Source of the DNA: Betaproteobacteria bacterium
GTDB taxonomy: Bacteria > Pseudomonadota > Gammaproteobacteria > Burkholderiales > Rhodocyclaceae
DNA: 58,278 nt
Direction of reading: 5' to 3'
NCBI GenBank assembly: GCA_009781175.1
Contig: WQYQ01000022.1
Location: 1 to 58,278 of the forward strand
Shown: positions 37,233 to 47,038 of the stretch, one piece after another
Layout of the letters: every line of letters starts with the position of its first letter
Numbering within the stretch: position 1 is the stretch's first letter
Notes under the pieces: generated by a model
Seen by the model: the letters and a program-made list of their open reading frames with translations, nothing else
Told to the model about the DNA's origin: nothing
The model's database searches: none
Position numbers and translations under genes: made by a program

Positions 37233-38198
37233 ATGCTCACAACTTCCGCCGCTACAACTGTCGACGCCATCGCGCTAATCGGCCCCACGGCCAGCGGCAA
37301 AACCGCCTGCGCGCTGGGCCTCGCCGAACGCTTGCCGATCGAGATTATCAGCATCGACTCCGCGCTCGTATTTCGCGGCATGGATATCGGCACGGCCAAG
37401 CCGACGCGGCAAGAGCAGGCAGTCTGCCCGCACCATCTGATCGATATTATCGATCCAACAGAGTCCTATTCCGCCGCGATGTTCCGCGCGGATGCGCTGC
37501 GCCTCATCGACGAAATCCGCGCTCGCGGACGCATTCCGCTGCTCGTCGGCGGAACCATGCTGTATCTGAAAGCGCTGCGCGACGGACTCTCCGACCTGCC
37601 GGAAGCCGACCCGGAACTGCGCGCCGAAATCGATCGCACAGCCACCCGGTGCGGCTGGCCCGCGCTGCATGCGGAACTGGCCCGTCTCGACCCCACCGCC
37701 GCGGCCCGCCTCGAACCTGGCGATGCGCAGCGGATTCAACGCGCGCTCGAAATCGTGCGCCTGACCGGCCGCCCGCTCGCCGAAAACTACGCCCGCCGAG
37801 AAACAGATAGCCCCTCGCCGCGCATCGCGATCGTCGGGCTCGAAGCCTCGGACCGTGGCGTGCTGCACGAGCGGATTCGCCAACGCTTCAATGCCATGCT
37901 GGACAATGGCCTCGTCGACGAATTATGTGCGCTGCGCGCGCGCTTTTCGCTCAAGCCCGAAATGCCCTCAATGCGCTGCGTCGGCTACCGCCAAGCGTGG
38001 GAATATCTCGCGGGCGAATACGATTTCGCAATGCTGCGCGAGCGCGGCCTGTACGCGACACGCCAGCTCGCCAAAAGGCAAATCACCTGGCAACGCAAAT
38101 TCACCGCCAATTGGCCTGAATTGAAAAACCTCGACTGCTTACAGCCCGATATCGTGCAACGCGTGCAAGACACGCTGCTCGCAGCGCTCCAGGCATGA
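37233..38198 (+). CDS. miaA: tRNA dimethylallyltransferase MiaA
   Basis: Prenylates A37 of tRNAs that read UNN codons. The 321-residue protein has the P-loop GPTASGKT at about residue 17, the [16 protein letters not shown] block at about 42, and [18 protein letters not shown] at about 69. [15 protein letters not shown] near residue 250 is the conserved tRNA-binding region. The usual hfq or mutL neighbour is absent; it stands alone between TraB/GumN and the phosphoesterase. Confidence 0.97.
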   Translation: MLTTSAATTVDAIALIGPTASGKTACALGLAERLPIEIISIDSALVFRGMDIGTAKPTRQEQAVCPHHLIDIIDPTESYSAAMFRADALRLIDEIRARGRIPLLVGGTMLYLKALRDGLSDLPEADPELRAEIDRTATRCGWPALHAELARLDPTAAARLEPGDAQRIQRALEIVRLTGRPLAENYARRETDSPSPRIAIVGLEASDRGVLHERIRQRFNAMLDNGLVDELCALRARFSLKPEMPSMRCVGYRQAWEYLAGEYDFAMLRERGLYATRQLAKRQITWQRKFTANWPELKNLDCLQPDIVQRVQDTLLAALQA

Positions 38199-38428
38199 AA
38201 TAAATCGCCTGTGCGCCTATCGATCGATTTGCTTTTTGATCCGGTGTTCGAACATGTTCACGTGTGCCGAAATAGGCGAACCGCTTTCGCTCGGCGCAGT
38301 AACAACCCGCAAACTGGGCTTAAGCATCCGCGTCACCACCATCCGCCTGTGTGCGTGCATTAACGGAACGCTGGGCACAGTACGGTACTGGAGCTGACCT
38401 AAATCAGCCCCCTTCCAATCGACGCAAA
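38199..38428. other. miaA-phosphoesterase gap
   Basis: Apart from the Pho box and -10 site described separately, I see no gene, terminator or repeat here. A CTGACC-TAAA-TCAGCC half-site-like sequence lies at 38394-38409, about 20 bases before the Pho box. Confidence 0.4.
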
Positions 38429-38462
38429 TTGTCACAAGGCTGACATATCGGCCCCATAGATT
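38429..38462 (+). promoter_or_regulatory. Pho box and -10 element of the phosphoesterase gene
   Basis: TTGTCACAAGGCTGACAT at 38429-38446 has the PhoB-box layout: two 7-base half-sites separated by four bases (compare CTGTCAT-N4-CTGTCAT). It is followed after ten bases by TAGATT at 38457-38462, the same spacing as in the E. coli phoA promoter. The coding start lies 40 bases further. This suggests induction on phosphate starvation. Confidence 0.6.
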
Positions 38463-38502
38463 CTTCGTGCCCGTTCCAGCAACTGTTCATCTGGAGAATC
38501 TC

Positions 38503-40422
38503 ATGAGCAAGCATCAAAACGACGAAGACAAGAAACCCACAACCACGCAAGCGCAGCCACTAGCCCGCCGGGAGTTCCTGCGCCGCACGGCGGCGACTGG
38601 CGTAGGCGCCCTCGCTCTGCCGGCCGCAATCACTCTGCCGGCCGTCATCGCCGGCTGCGGCGGCTCTGACGGCTCGTCCGCACCAACCGATACGACGCCG
38701 ACACTTTCGAGCGTCGACGCGGCGCTGCCGACTTCGGCGGCGTGGACGTTCGCGATCATGGGCGACACGCAATGGGTCGTCGTCAACGGCATCGGCGACG
38801 ACGGCAAGAACCCGAATTCCTGCCCAGTAGACATCATCAAGCAATTGAACGAGCAGTTCATCGACCAAAAGGTGAAGTTCGTACTGCAAGTGGGCGACCT
38901 GTGCGACAGCGCGAGCAGCGCCACCACGACTACCATCAAGAAGGCCGATGGCAGTTCCTACAGCTTCACCCACTTGGTTGCCGAGGACACGCACGCGTTG
39001 TTCGTGCAGTCGCTCTACAACGCCGGCATCGGGCTTTTCACGTTGCGCGGCAACCACGACGACGCGGTGGCGGAGGAGTTCCAGCGCATCTTCCCGCAGA
39101 CGCAGAACGGTAAGCACAATGCCACGCCGTCCGACATCTTCTCGACCCCGAACCCCGATGCCGACCTACAACCCGCCGTCGCCAAGTCCGGCGGCGAATT
39201 CACCATCGGCAGCAACTTCAGCAGCCCGAGCGACAACCTCAAGGGCCTATCCTACGCTTTCGATTACGGCAACGCGCGCTTCGTGTTGCTCGATCAGTTC
39301 ACCACGGCCGACAAGAAAAACGCCGACGACACCGCTTACAGCCTCAACACCGCCATCGCAGCGCAACAACCGTGGATCGACCAGGTGCTCAGCTCGCGCC
39401 CGTCCGGCAGTCACGCCCTCGTCTTTTCGCACAAGGGCCTGGTGACGGAAAACCACCTTGACGTGCTGTTCGGCGACTGCCCGGCGCCGGGGGCGGTTAC
39501 CGTCGGCGGCAAAAACTACGTCGGCTCGCCCGGCATGGACGCCTTCATCACCAGCCTGAACAAAAACGGCGTGCGTTACTACATCTGCGGCCACGACCAC
39601 ATGCACGACCGCAGCCGCATCGCCACGATGGACGGCAGCGCCCATGTCTCGCAGATCGTCTGTTCCTCGAACAGCAACAAGTTCTACTACCCTGTCACGC
39701 CAGCCAACGACACGGCCTACTCCCAGGGCAAGCGCCAGACGCTGCTGGCCCAGGAACTCAACACCATTGGCTACTACCTGGTGACGGTGGACGGCCCCAC
39801 CATGCTGATCGACTTCTACTCGGCGCCCGCCTACCCCACGCCGGTCAACGAGGGCAATATCACCACCACGCCCAAGCTCAACTTCAGCCTGCGCGAGCGC
39901 GTGGTTTACGGCCTCAACGGGCATGAGTTCATCATCGCACCGATGGCCAGCTTCACCGGCATCGCTGACACCAGCCCGAACGGCCACGCGATGAAGATCC
40001 TCGACGGCAGCAACGGCAGTAGCGCGGTCGATGTCAGTGGCCGGTGGTTCAATATGGCAGTTAACACCGCCTGGCTCGCCGCCACCAGCGCCACCGCGTC
40101 CGACATCCTGCTGCTGCAAGGCATGGCGTGGACGATGGGCAGCCGCAAGACCGATCCCTACGTGCTTTCGCTCAGCTTCGATCCGGCCAAAAACTCCAGC
40201 GTCAGCGGGCGCTCGATCATGCTCGCCTCGGTCGGCACCGATGGCAAATGGGTCAATGCTGTCGCCTGCAACAGCTCAAGCGGACGCAGCGGCGACTTCG
40301 TGCATGGCCCATGGCAAGCAGGCTACCCACTCGGCACCTGCGGTATCGACAGCAGCACCAATACCGTATGGGCAGTACTCGACTACAACGGCTATTTCGC
40401 CGCGGTCGAACTGCCGGCCTGA
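38503..40422 (+). CDS. Tat-exported lipoprotein metallophosphoesterase
   Basis: A 639-residue calcineurin-like phosphoesterase. GGAG precedes the ATG at 38503. The N terminus has a Tat motif ARREFLRR at about residue 21 and a lipobox VIAGC with Cys 52, so it should be folded before export and lipid-anchored. Metal-binding motifs are in order: GDTQW, VGDLCD, GNHDD, FSHKG and GHDHMHD. The C-terminal half, about residues 380-639, matches nothing I recognise and contains a Ser/Gly-rich repeat-like region. The Pho box upstream suggests a phosphate-scavenging role; the substrate is unknown. Confidence 0.87.
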   Translation: MSKHQNDEDKKPTTTQAQPLARREFLRRTAATGVGALALPAAITLPAVIAGCGGSDGSSAPTDTTPTLSSVDAALPTSAAWTFAIMGDTQWVVVNGIGDDGKNPNSCPVDIIKQLNEQFIDQKVKFVLQVGDLCDSASSATTTTIKKADGSSYSFTHLVAEDTHALFVQSLYNAGIGLFTLRGNHDDAVAEEFQRIFPQTQNGKHNATPSDIFSTPNPDADLQPAVAKSGGEFTIGSNFSSPSDNLKGLSYAFDYGNARFVLLDQFTTADKKNADDTAYSLNTAIAAQQPWIDQVLSSRPSGSHALVFSHKGLVTENHLDVLFGDCPAPGAVTVGGKNYVGSPGMDAFITSLNKNGVRYYICGHDHMHDRSRIATMDGSAHVSQIVCSSNSNKFYYPVTPANDTAYSQGKRQTLLAQELNTIGYYLVTVDGPTMLIDFYSAPAYPTPVNEGNITTTPKLNFSLRERVVYGLNGHEFIIAPMASFTGIADTSPNGHAMKILDGSNGSSAVDVSGRWFNMAVNTAWLAATSATASDILLLQGMAWTMGSRKTDPYVLSLSFDPAKNSSVSGRSIMLASVGTDGKWVNAVACNSSSGRSGDFVHGPWQAGYPLGTCGIDSSTNTVWAVLDYNGYFAAVELPA

Positions 40423-40431
40423 TCGGTCCCG

Positions 40432-40451
40432 CCCGCCATCGGCGGGTTTTT
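40432..40451 (+). terminator. Terminator after the phosphoesterase
   Basis: CCCGCC at 40432-40437 pairs with GGCGGG at 40441-40446 across a three-base loop and is followed by TTTTT. It lies ten bases after the stop codon. Confidence 0.75.
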
Positions 40452-40453
40452 AA

Positions 40454-40499
40454 GCTGCACAGCAAAAGAGCCGGAAAACCGGCTCTTTTGCTGTGCAGC
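40454..40499. terminator. Perfect 21-bp inverted repeat, bidirectional terminator
   Basis: The arms at 40454-40474 and 40479-40499 are perfectly complementary over 21 bases with an AAAA loop. Internal AAAAGAGCCGG/CCGGCTCTTTT gives a T run in both directions. It lies between the convergent phosphoesterase and MBL genes and should end both transcripts. Confidence 0.85.
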
Positions 40500-40513
40500 C
40501 TTCCGTGCGCCAT

Positions 40514-41419
40514 TCACTGTATCGGCTCGAATTTCCACCCATTACCGTCTTTTTTAACCGTACCCACGATTTTCGCGAAGGGGAAATGCATTCCGGCAAT
40601 CGGTATTGCTTTCTCCGCAGCGAGGGCAAAGATGCGTTTACGGGCGGCAACAGCCTGGGGCGGGTCCATGTCAAATGTCGCGTACTCATCGGGCAAGGCG
40701 AATTGCAGAGACATAGCGTGAATCAAATCGCCGACGATGAGCAGGCTCTTCCCGCCAGCGATGAGCTGGTACACCGTGTGGCCCGGCGTATGGCCGGTAG
40801 CGTCCAGCGCCGTCACGCCCGGCAGCGGCGTGTCACCCAAGGCGAACGGCGGCAGAAGGTCGGCTCCATAAGCAGCAACCATGGCCTTGACCAAGCCCGC
40901 GTTGGCGTTGGCAGGGTCTTTGTCCGCGAGGGCCATCCAGCCATCGAGTTCGGGTTTCGAAATCAGCAATTTTGCTTTCGGGAAAGCGCGCTTTCCTTCC
41001 CGCATCAATCCGCCGATGTGATCGGCGTGCAGATGGGTGAGCAGGACGAAGTCGACATCTTCCGGCTTGACGCCCAGGCGGGCAAGCGCCTCGGGTAATC
41101 TCCCCGGAGACTGAAACGTTGTCCCTGCGCCCGCGTCAACCAGCGCGATCTTCCCGCCCATCCGCAGCAGGAAGACATTGATGCCCGCCTCGGCCTTGCC
41201 GTCGGTAAAGAATTTCGCTTTTTCCTGTTCGGAGGCCGGACCTTTGAAAAGGGTTGCCGCCATTTCATGCGGCAAATCCTGAATGGCTGTGACGCTCACA
41301 TCGCCCGCCTTCCAGATTTCACGGCTCGGAGCCTCCTGAGCGGACGCGAAAAGCGGGAGGAGCGCGCAGGCCAGGAACAAGACGAAACCACGCGTCAGAA
41401 ATGTGCGAAAAGAAAGCAT
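40514..41419 (-). CDS. Secreted metallo-beta-lactamase-fold hydrolase
   Basis: A 301-residue protein with a signal peptide ending at FASA (about residue 27). AGGAGG lies before the ATG at 41419. The zinc-binding core THLHADHIGG is at about residue 130, ATGHTPGHT at about 210, and GDLIH and GMHFPF supply further ligands. The layout resembles lactonase-like and MlaP/class-B-like MBL hydrolases, but the substrate cannot be named. It lies downstream of the MFS gene on the same strand, separated by a 135-base gap that holds repeats C and B. Confidence 0.85.
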   Translation of the reverse strand: MLSFRTFLTRGFVLFLACALLPLFASAQEAPSREIWKAGDVSVTAIQDLPHEMAATLFKGPASEQEKAKFFTDGKAEAGINVFLLRMGGKIALVDAGAGTTFQSPGRLPEALARLGVKPEDVDFVLLTHLHADHIGGLMREGKRAFPKAKLLISKPELDGWMALADKDPANANAGLVKAMVAAYGADLLPPFALGDTPLPGVTALDATGHTPGHTVYQLIAGGKSLLIVGDLIHAMSLQFALPDEYATFDMDPPQAVAARKRIFALAAEKAIPIAGMHFPFAKIVGTVKKDGNGWKFEPIQ

Positions 41420-41465
41420 GACCAAGTTCCTCCTGTGAGAAACGCAAATAGTAAGTACCCAACGA

Positions 41466-41552
41466 CAAGTGAGCGCAACGCAGCATGCAGGGATTTGTCG
41501 GAGTTTATGAATGATAAATGAGGATTCCGAGCAGCACATGAACCCCGATCAC
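41466..41552 (+). repeat. Repeats C and B joined head to tail
   Basis: 41466-41498 matches the inner part of the 8035-8149 element (two differences in 33 bases), and 41499-41552 matches 40-93 (three differences in 54). They abut exactly here. The block ends three bases before the MFS stop codon. Its composite structure suggests modular repeats. Confidence 0.7.
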
Positions 41553-41554
41553 AC

Positions 41555-42748
41555 TCAATTGGCCACACTCACAGCAGGTTCTTGCGCCTCTCGGACCTCC
41601 AGCCGCTGAAGCGCAACAAGCAGCAGCATGCCAGCGCCCATCACCCATGCGGCAACGAACAATGCGCCGCGATAGCTGCCCGTCGCGGCGGCGATATAGC
41701 CGGCCATCGCCGGCGCGACCATTTGCGCGAGACCATAACTCAGCGTCAAACGGGCCATTGCTTTGGCTGGATTGGCGGGGAAGCAGCGTCCGATAACCGT
41801 CAAGGTCAAACTCACGATGCCAGCGAACGTGCCGCCATACAGGATCGCGCTGAACAGGTTAGCCCAGGCGCTGTCGGTAAAACCGGGCACGAGAATCGAA
41901 ACGGTCTGGAGAGCGTAGCTCAGCAGAAGCGCCCGGATTTCGCCAATGCGCCGGGCAATCCGGTCCCACAAAAAACACGACGGCACGCTGGCAAACCCGA
42001 TGACCACCCACACCCAGCTTCCCTTTCCGGTGAACATCGGCAATTTCTCGAGGATCGCGACGATGAAGGTCGCACTGATGACATAGCCGAAACCCGCACA
42101 AAAATAAGTCGCGATGAACAAATTCATCCACTTGCGCGAGGGAGGTTTAGGCACGAATTGCGGCGCGTGAGCATGTAATGCCGCTGGCGGGGGAAGCCAG
42201 AACCAGGCAGGCAAAAAGAATGCGATACCCAACAATCCAAGGCCGATCCAATCGTTCTGCCAGGATAAATGCCCCACCATTACCGCCACCACCAGACCTG
42301 AAACGGCAAGGCCCAGACCGATCCCTGCGAAATGCAGCCCCAGTTCCGGCTTATGTCCTTGACGAATCAACCAGTTCAGAACCAAACCCGAAGCGAGCAA
42401 AAGTCCGCCGGTACTCGAAACCCCGGAGATAAAACGCAAGCCCGCCCACAGATAGACGTCTTGCGTCATCCCCATTGCGACGGTACTGATAACCGCGACC
42501 ACCAGACCGAGCCGATAGAGTTGAAATTTCAGCCGTAAATCGCTGATCGTTGCGGTAATCAGCGCGCCCGTGATGTAGCCCGCATAGTTGAACGTGGCCA
42601 GCCAGCCGCCAGCCAGAGCCGACAGCCCGGCTTCATGCCGCATGATCGGCAGCATCGGCGTATAGGCAAAACGCGCCAGCCCTACCGTCAAAATTAAGGC
42701 GCAAATACCTGCTGCGATGACGCGATAGCGATCAGCCTGACTCGACAT
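41555..42748 (-). CDS. MFS transporter, YbfB/YjiJ-like
   Basis: A 397-residue protein with about twelve transmembrane helices. The N-terminal AAGICALILTVGLARFAYTP and the MRHEAGLSALAGGWLATFNY region are typical of the YbfB/YjiJ (MFS_4) group. The central loop, around residues 190-215, holds a run of Pro and His. Substrates of the group are poorly known. It is the upstream neighbour of the MBL hydrolase. Confidence 0.85.
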   Translation of the reverse strand: MSSQADRYRVIAAGICALILTVGLARFAYTPMLPIMRHEAGLSALAGGWLATFNYAGYITGALITATISDLRLKFQLYRLGLVVAVISTVAMGMTQDVYLWAGLRFISGVSSTGGLLLASGLVLNWLIRQGHKPELGLHFAGIGLGLAVSGLVVAVMVGHLSWQNDWIGLGLLGIAFFLPAWFWLPPPAALHAHAPQFVPKPPSRKWMNLFIATYFCAGFGYVISATFIVAILEKLPMFTGKGSWVWVVIGFASVPSCFLWDRIARRIGEIRALLLSYALQTVSILVPGFTDSAWANLFSAILYGGTFAGIVSLTLTVIGRCFPANPAKAMARLTLSYGLAQMVAPAMAGYIAAATGSYRGALFVAAWVMGAGMLLLVALQRLEVREAQEPAVSVAN

Positions 42749-42890
42749 TGGCGATGTGTCTCATTCGTAATTTGAAGTTGAAACCGATTGTTCCATCGGA
42801 CAAGCGCACAAGACTGTAATGGCGCTGACAATCGTTGCAGACAAAACTGCCTCTCAGGCTGTCGGCCCCACGGCAATCACTTCGTTTCAA

Positions 42891-42925
42891 ACAAAGCGGC
42901 CACGGGCATTACGCACCGTGGCCGC
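42891..42925 (-). terminator. Terminator after aqpZ
   Basis: GCGGCCACGG at 42896-42905 and CCGTGGCCGC at 42916-42925 form a perfect 10-bp stem with a ten-base loop. Read on the minus strand it is followed by TTTGTTT, fitting termination about 40 bases after the aqpZ stop codon. Confidence 0.75.
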
Positions 42926-42963
42926 GAATATTACGGGCACGACAATGCGCCCGTCTCTATCAA

Positions 42964-43665
42964 TTACTTGTCTTTCTCGAAAACTGCCCTGTACAGCACA
43001 CCAGAGATGATCGCGCCGACGATCGGGGCAACCCAGAACAGCCACAACTGCTCAAGCGCCCAACCCTGTACGAACAGCGCCTGGCTCGTCGAGCGGGCGG
43101 GGTTGACCGAGGTATTGGTAATCGGAATGCTGATCAGGTGAATCAAGGTCAGGCACAGGCCGATTGCGATCGGCGCGAAACCAGCGGGCGCGCGGCGATC
43201 GGTCGAACCCAGAATCACAAAGAGAAAAACCGCGGTCAGTACCAGTTCAGCAACGAAAGCGGCCCCCATCGCGTAGTTCTCGGGCGAATGTTCGCCGTAG
43301 CCATTCGCCGCGAATCCGCTCGCCACCAGATCGAAACCCGGCTTGCCGCCCGCAATGTGCGCGAGAACCGCGGCCGCCAGCGTTGCGCCAACCACTTGCA
43401 CGACGATGTAGGGAACAACATCTTTCCAGGAAAAGCGGCCCGCGGTCGCAAGACCGACCGTTACGGCCGGATTCAAATGGCAGCCGGAAATATGCCCAAT
43501 CGCAAAAGCCATCGTCAGCACTGTCAAACCAAAAGCGAGCGCAACGCCCGCGAACCCGATACCCAGTTGCGGAACGCCCGCCGCAAATATGGCGGCGCCA
43601 CAACCGCCGAGCACAAGCCAGAATGTGCCAATGCATTCAGCCAGCATTCGTGTAGTCAATTTCAT
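42964..43665 (-). CDS. aqpZ: Aquaporin Z
   Basis: Water channel of the inner membrane. ATG at 43665 follows GGAGAAAATT and gives 233 residues. Both pore motifs are present: [10 protein letters not shown] at about residue 62 and [14 protein letters not shown] at about 185, the latter with the selectivity-filter Arg. Six transmembrane helices are visible. It is divergent from the acyltransferase-like gene over 244 bases. Confidence 0.95.
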   Translation of the reverse strand: MKLTTRMLAECIGTFWLVLGGCGAAIFAAGVPQLGIGFAGVALAFGLTVLTMAFAIGHISGCHLNPAVTVGLATAGRFSWKDVVPYIVVQVVGATLAAAVLAHIAGGKPGFDLVASGFAANGYGEHSPENYAMGAAFVAELVLTAVFLFVILGSTDRRAPAGFAPIAIGLCLTLIHLISIPITNTSVNPARSTSQALFVQGWALEQLWLFWVAPIVGAIISGVLYRAVFEKDK

Positions 43666-43909
43666 AATTTTCTCCAGATATATTATTTGTCCGAAATCAC
43701 GCGCGAAACACGCTATGCCAATCAATTATTTCATCAGGACCAACCTGACGGACAGGGCGACAGTACCATTCTCGGCGCTGTCACGCACATAAAAATCTGT
43801 ATCGGTTTAAGCACAATTAAACACTCGATCGTCCAAAACGAGCGCTTCCGATTTCGGCAAAATAAGTAGAATCAGGCTTGTCTCTCGGTGTCGTTTTGAA
43901 GGATACACA

Positions 43910-45058
43910 ATGACCACCGATCAATTCCGCATTCATCAATCGATCACCGAAATTCCCGCTTTGGCCTGGGATACTTTGGCGGGCGCACAGCCCTTTCTAA
44001 AGCACGCTTTTCTCCATGCGCTCGAAAGCAGCGCTTGCGTTGGAGGTCAAACCGGCTGGACGCCGATGCATGCGGCCTTGTGGCGTGGTCATACCTTGCT
44101 CGCCGCCATGCCGCTTTACGCTAAACAACACTCCTACGGCGAATATGTTTTCGATTGGGCCTGGGCGGATACCTATGCGCGCCACGGATTGCCTTACTAC
44201 CCAAAGCTGCTTTGCGCAATTCCGTTCACGCCTGTGCCCGGCCTGCGTTTGCTTGGGCGCACGCCGGAACTGCGCAGTAGGCTGCTCGGCCATGTTATCG
44301 AACTCGCTCGGGAGCTGCGTTTCTCATCCTTCCACCTGCTCTACCCGGAATCCGAGGATATTGAATACGCAAAAGCACAGGGCTTGCTCGTGCGGCGCAA
44401 TGTGGAATTTCACTGGGCTTCGGCGGGCGAGCGTGATTTCGAAGATTTTCTCGCCCGCCTGAGACATGAAAAACGCAAAAAAATCCGGCAAGAACGACGC
44501 AAGGTCGCGGCAGCCGGAATCGAATTCGAATCCCGCAGCGGTCATGAGATTCGCGCCGAAGACTGGATCTACTTCACGCGCTGCTACAGGACGACTTACG
44601 CCTTGCACGGTTCATCGCCTTATTTGAATCTCGAATTTTTCCGCCAAATCGGCGCGATGCTCCCCGAGTCCTGCGTCATGATTCTGGCGCACCAAAACCG
44701 GCGGCGCGTCGGCGCAAGCCTGATGCTGCGTGATAAGACGGCTCTCTACGGCCGCTATTGGGGCGCAACGGACTACATTCCATGCCTGCACTTCGAAACC
44801 TGTTATTACCAAGGCATCGAATATGCAATTACACATGGTTTGCAGCGCTTCGAGGGCGGCGCGCAGGGGGAGCACAAGCTTGCGCGCGGACTCGAACCCG
44901 TCGCGACCGCATCGGCCCATTGGATTGCCGATCCGCGCTTCCGCCATGCCATCGCAGATTTCTTACTGCGCGAACACAACGGCATGGAAATTTATTTCGA
45001 TGAATTGAATGAGCGCCGCCCCTTTAAAGCGAATTCAGATCATCCGTCCACACCGTAA
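43910..45058 (+). CDS. GNAT/FemAB-like acyltransferase (DUF482/peptidogalycan family)
   Basis: A 382-residue cytoplasmic protein of the PF04339 family, which has two tandem GNAT-like folds as in FemAB aminoacyltransferases. Conserved features are RLRHEKRKKIRQERRK at about residue 185, ALYGRYWGA at about 282, HFETCYYQGIEYAI, and FEGGAQGEHKLARGL at about 320. Its substrate is unknown. The stop codon is directly followed by the stop codon of convergent kup, with no terminator between them. Confidence 0.85.
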   Translation: MTTDQFRIHQSITEIPALAWDTLAGAQPFLKHAFLHALESSACVGGQTGWTPMHAALWRGHTLLAAMPLYAKQHSYGEYVFDWAWADTYARHGLPYYPKLLCAIPFTPVPGLRLLGRTPELRSRLLGHVIELARELRFSSFHLLYPESEDIEYAKAQGLLVRRNVEFHWASAGERDFEDFLARLRHEKRKKIRQERRKVAAAGIEFESRSGHEIRAEDWIYFTRCYRTTYALHGSSPYLNLEFFRQIGAMLPESCVMILAHQNRRRVGASLMLRDKTALYGRYWGATDYIPCLHFETCYYQGIEYAITHGLQRFEGGAQGEHKLARGLEPVATASAHWIADPRFRHAIADFLLREHNGMEIYFDELNERRPFKANSDHPSTP

Positions 45059-46945
45059 TCAGATCGTGATCTGACTCCCCATTTCCACCACGCGATTCGG
45101 CGGCAGGTTAAAGAAACTCGCCGCGCTGGTCGCGTTGCGATACATGAAGCTAAACAAATGTTCGCGCCACAGCCACATTCCCTCGCCCGATGTTGGTAGC
45201 AGGGTTTCGCGGCTGAGGAAATAGGACACTTGATTGGCCGGTAAAGCCAACTCCTGTTCCGCGCACCATTCGAGCGCGGAAGGCACGTCGGCATCTTCCA
45301 TAAAGCCGAAGAAGATTTTGACGCGGTAAAAATTGTGCGCGATCCGCTCGACCAAGACACGCTGCGAATCCAGCAAACGCGGCACCGGCTTGACGACAAC
45401 ACTCGCAAAAACCGTGGTCTCGTGCAGCACCATGTTGTGCTTGAGGTTATGCAGCAAAGCATTCGGTACGACGTCGGGACGCGAAACCAGATAAACGGCC
45501 GTCAGCGGCACGCGCGGAAACGGTTCCCTGCCGAGTGATTCGACAAAAGGTTCGAGCGGAATTCCATCGCCGCGCTCACGTTCGGTCAAGATTTCGCGGC
45601 CTCGCTTCCAGGTTGTCAGCAGCAGGAAAATACCGCTGCCCAAAACCAGCGGGACCCAACCACCTTCAAGGATCTTGATGGCGTTTCCCGAGATGAATCC
45701 AGCATCCATTGCCGCCAGCGGCACAAAAATCAGCAAGGCAAAGGGCATGGACCAATTCCAGTCGCGGCGCACAACCGAAAAAGCGAGCATGGTCGTAACC
45801 GCCATCGTCATCGAAACCGCGATCCCGTAGGCCGCGGCCAGACTGGACGAGCCTCTGAATCCCAACACGACCGCAAGCACGAGCGTAAGCAGCATTGCAT
45901 TGACGAAAGGCACATAAATCTGGCCGATCTGCGTGCCCGAAGTATGATGGATCGTAACGCGCGGACAGAAACCGAGCTGAATCAACTCGCGTGTCATCGA
46001 AAACGCGCCGGTAATCAAAGCCTGCGAGGCGATGACCGATGCGACGGTCGCCAAGCAGACCATTGGCAAGAGTCCCCAGGCAGGCACCGCGAGATAAAAC
46101 GGATTCGCCGCGGCACCGGCATTGCCGATGATCGTCGCGCCCTGGCCGAAATAATTCAGGACCAGTCCCGGCATGACGACGCACGCCCAGGCCAATCGGA
46201 TCGGTTTTTTCCCGAAGTGCCCCATATCGGCATACAGTGCCTCGGCCCCCGTCACCGTCAGGAACACCGCGCCGAGGGCAAAAAAGGCGACATGCGCATG
46301 CTCAATAAAAAACCGGACGGCATGATGCGGCGATAAAGCCCACAACACTTCCGGGTGCCCAAAAATATTCCACAGCCCAATTGCCGCCATCGCACAAAAC
46401 CAGAGCAGCATGACCGGACCGAAAAACTGACCGACGCGCGCGGTGCCATGGCGCTGCACCAGAAACAAAATCAGCAAGACCACCACCGTAATCGGTACCA
46501 CATAGGGCTTCATGACCGGCGTGGCAATTTCCAGCCCCTCGACGGCGGAGAACACCGAAATCGCCGGCGTGATGACCCCATCGCCATAAAACAGCGCGGC
46601 CCCCCCCAAGCCAAGCGCCAGTACGATTTTGTATTTGAGCGGTCTATCCTTCGAACGCTCCAGCACACGCACCATCAGCGCAATCACGCCGCCCTCGCCA
46701 TGATTGTCCGCCCGCATGACGATGACGACGTACTTTACCGTCACGACAAACACCAAGGTCCAGACAATCAAGGACAAAATGCCATACACATTGTTCGGCG
46801 TAACAGGCAGAAGGAAATGGGTTTGCGCGAAAGCCTCCTTCATCGCATAAAGGGGACTGGTGCCGATATCGCCGAACACCACGCCCAGGGCCGCAAGCGA
46901 CAGGGCGGGAAGAGCCTGGCGTCCGGCTTCTTGGCTTGAACTCAT
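45059..46945 (-). CDS. kup: Potassium uptake protein Kup
   Basis: Low-affinity K+/H+ symporter of the KUP/HAK/KT family. ATG at 46945 follows GGGAG and gives 628 residues. The N-terminal GVVFGDIGTSPLYAMKEAF is the family signature, twelve transmembrane helices are expected, and the C-terminal cytoplasmic part begins at about 450. It could serve osmoadaptation together with aqpZ. Confidence 0.96.
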   Translation of the reverse strand: MSSSQEAGRQALPALSLAALGVVFGDIGTSPLYAMKEAFAQTHFLLPVTPNNVYGILSLIVWTLVFVVTVKYVVIVMRADNHGEGGVIALMVRVLERSKDRPLKYKIVLALGLGGAALFYGDGVITPAISVFSAVEGLEIATPVMKPYVVPITVVVLLILFLVQRHGTARVGQFFGPVMLLWFCAMAAIGLWNIFGHPEVLWALSPHHAVRFFIEHAHVAFFALGAVFLTVTGAEALYADMGHFGKKPIRLAWACVVMPGLVLNYFGQGATIIGNAGAAANPFYLAVPAWGLLPMVCLATVASVIASQALITGAFSMTRELIQLGFCPRVTIHHTSGTQIGQIYVPFVNAMLLTLVLAVVLGFRGSSSLAAAYGIAVSMTMAVTTMLAFSVVRRDWNWSMPFALLIFVPLAAMDAGFISGNAIKILEGGWVPLVLGSGIFLLLTTWKRGREILTERERGDGIPLEPFVESLGREPFPRVPLTAVYLVSRPDVVPNALLHNLKHNMVLHETTVFASVVVKPVPRLLDSQRVLVERIAHNFYRVKIFFGFMEDADVPSALEWCAEQELALPANQVSYFLSRETLLPTSGEGMWLWREHLFSFMYRNATSAASFFNLPPNRVVEMGSQITI

Positions 46946-47038
46946 ACATACTCCCAAAAGGTGCGGCGGCCCTTTCTATTTCGCGTCGATGCCGCAGGGG
47001 CCGTATTGTGCGCCCTTTTGTTGCAGTACAACATCCCC

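Noticed and set aside
39247..40119. Minus-strand 290-codon open frame
   Set aside because: Antisense to the phosphoesterase, whose GNHDD and GHDHMHD metal motifs confirm the plus strand.
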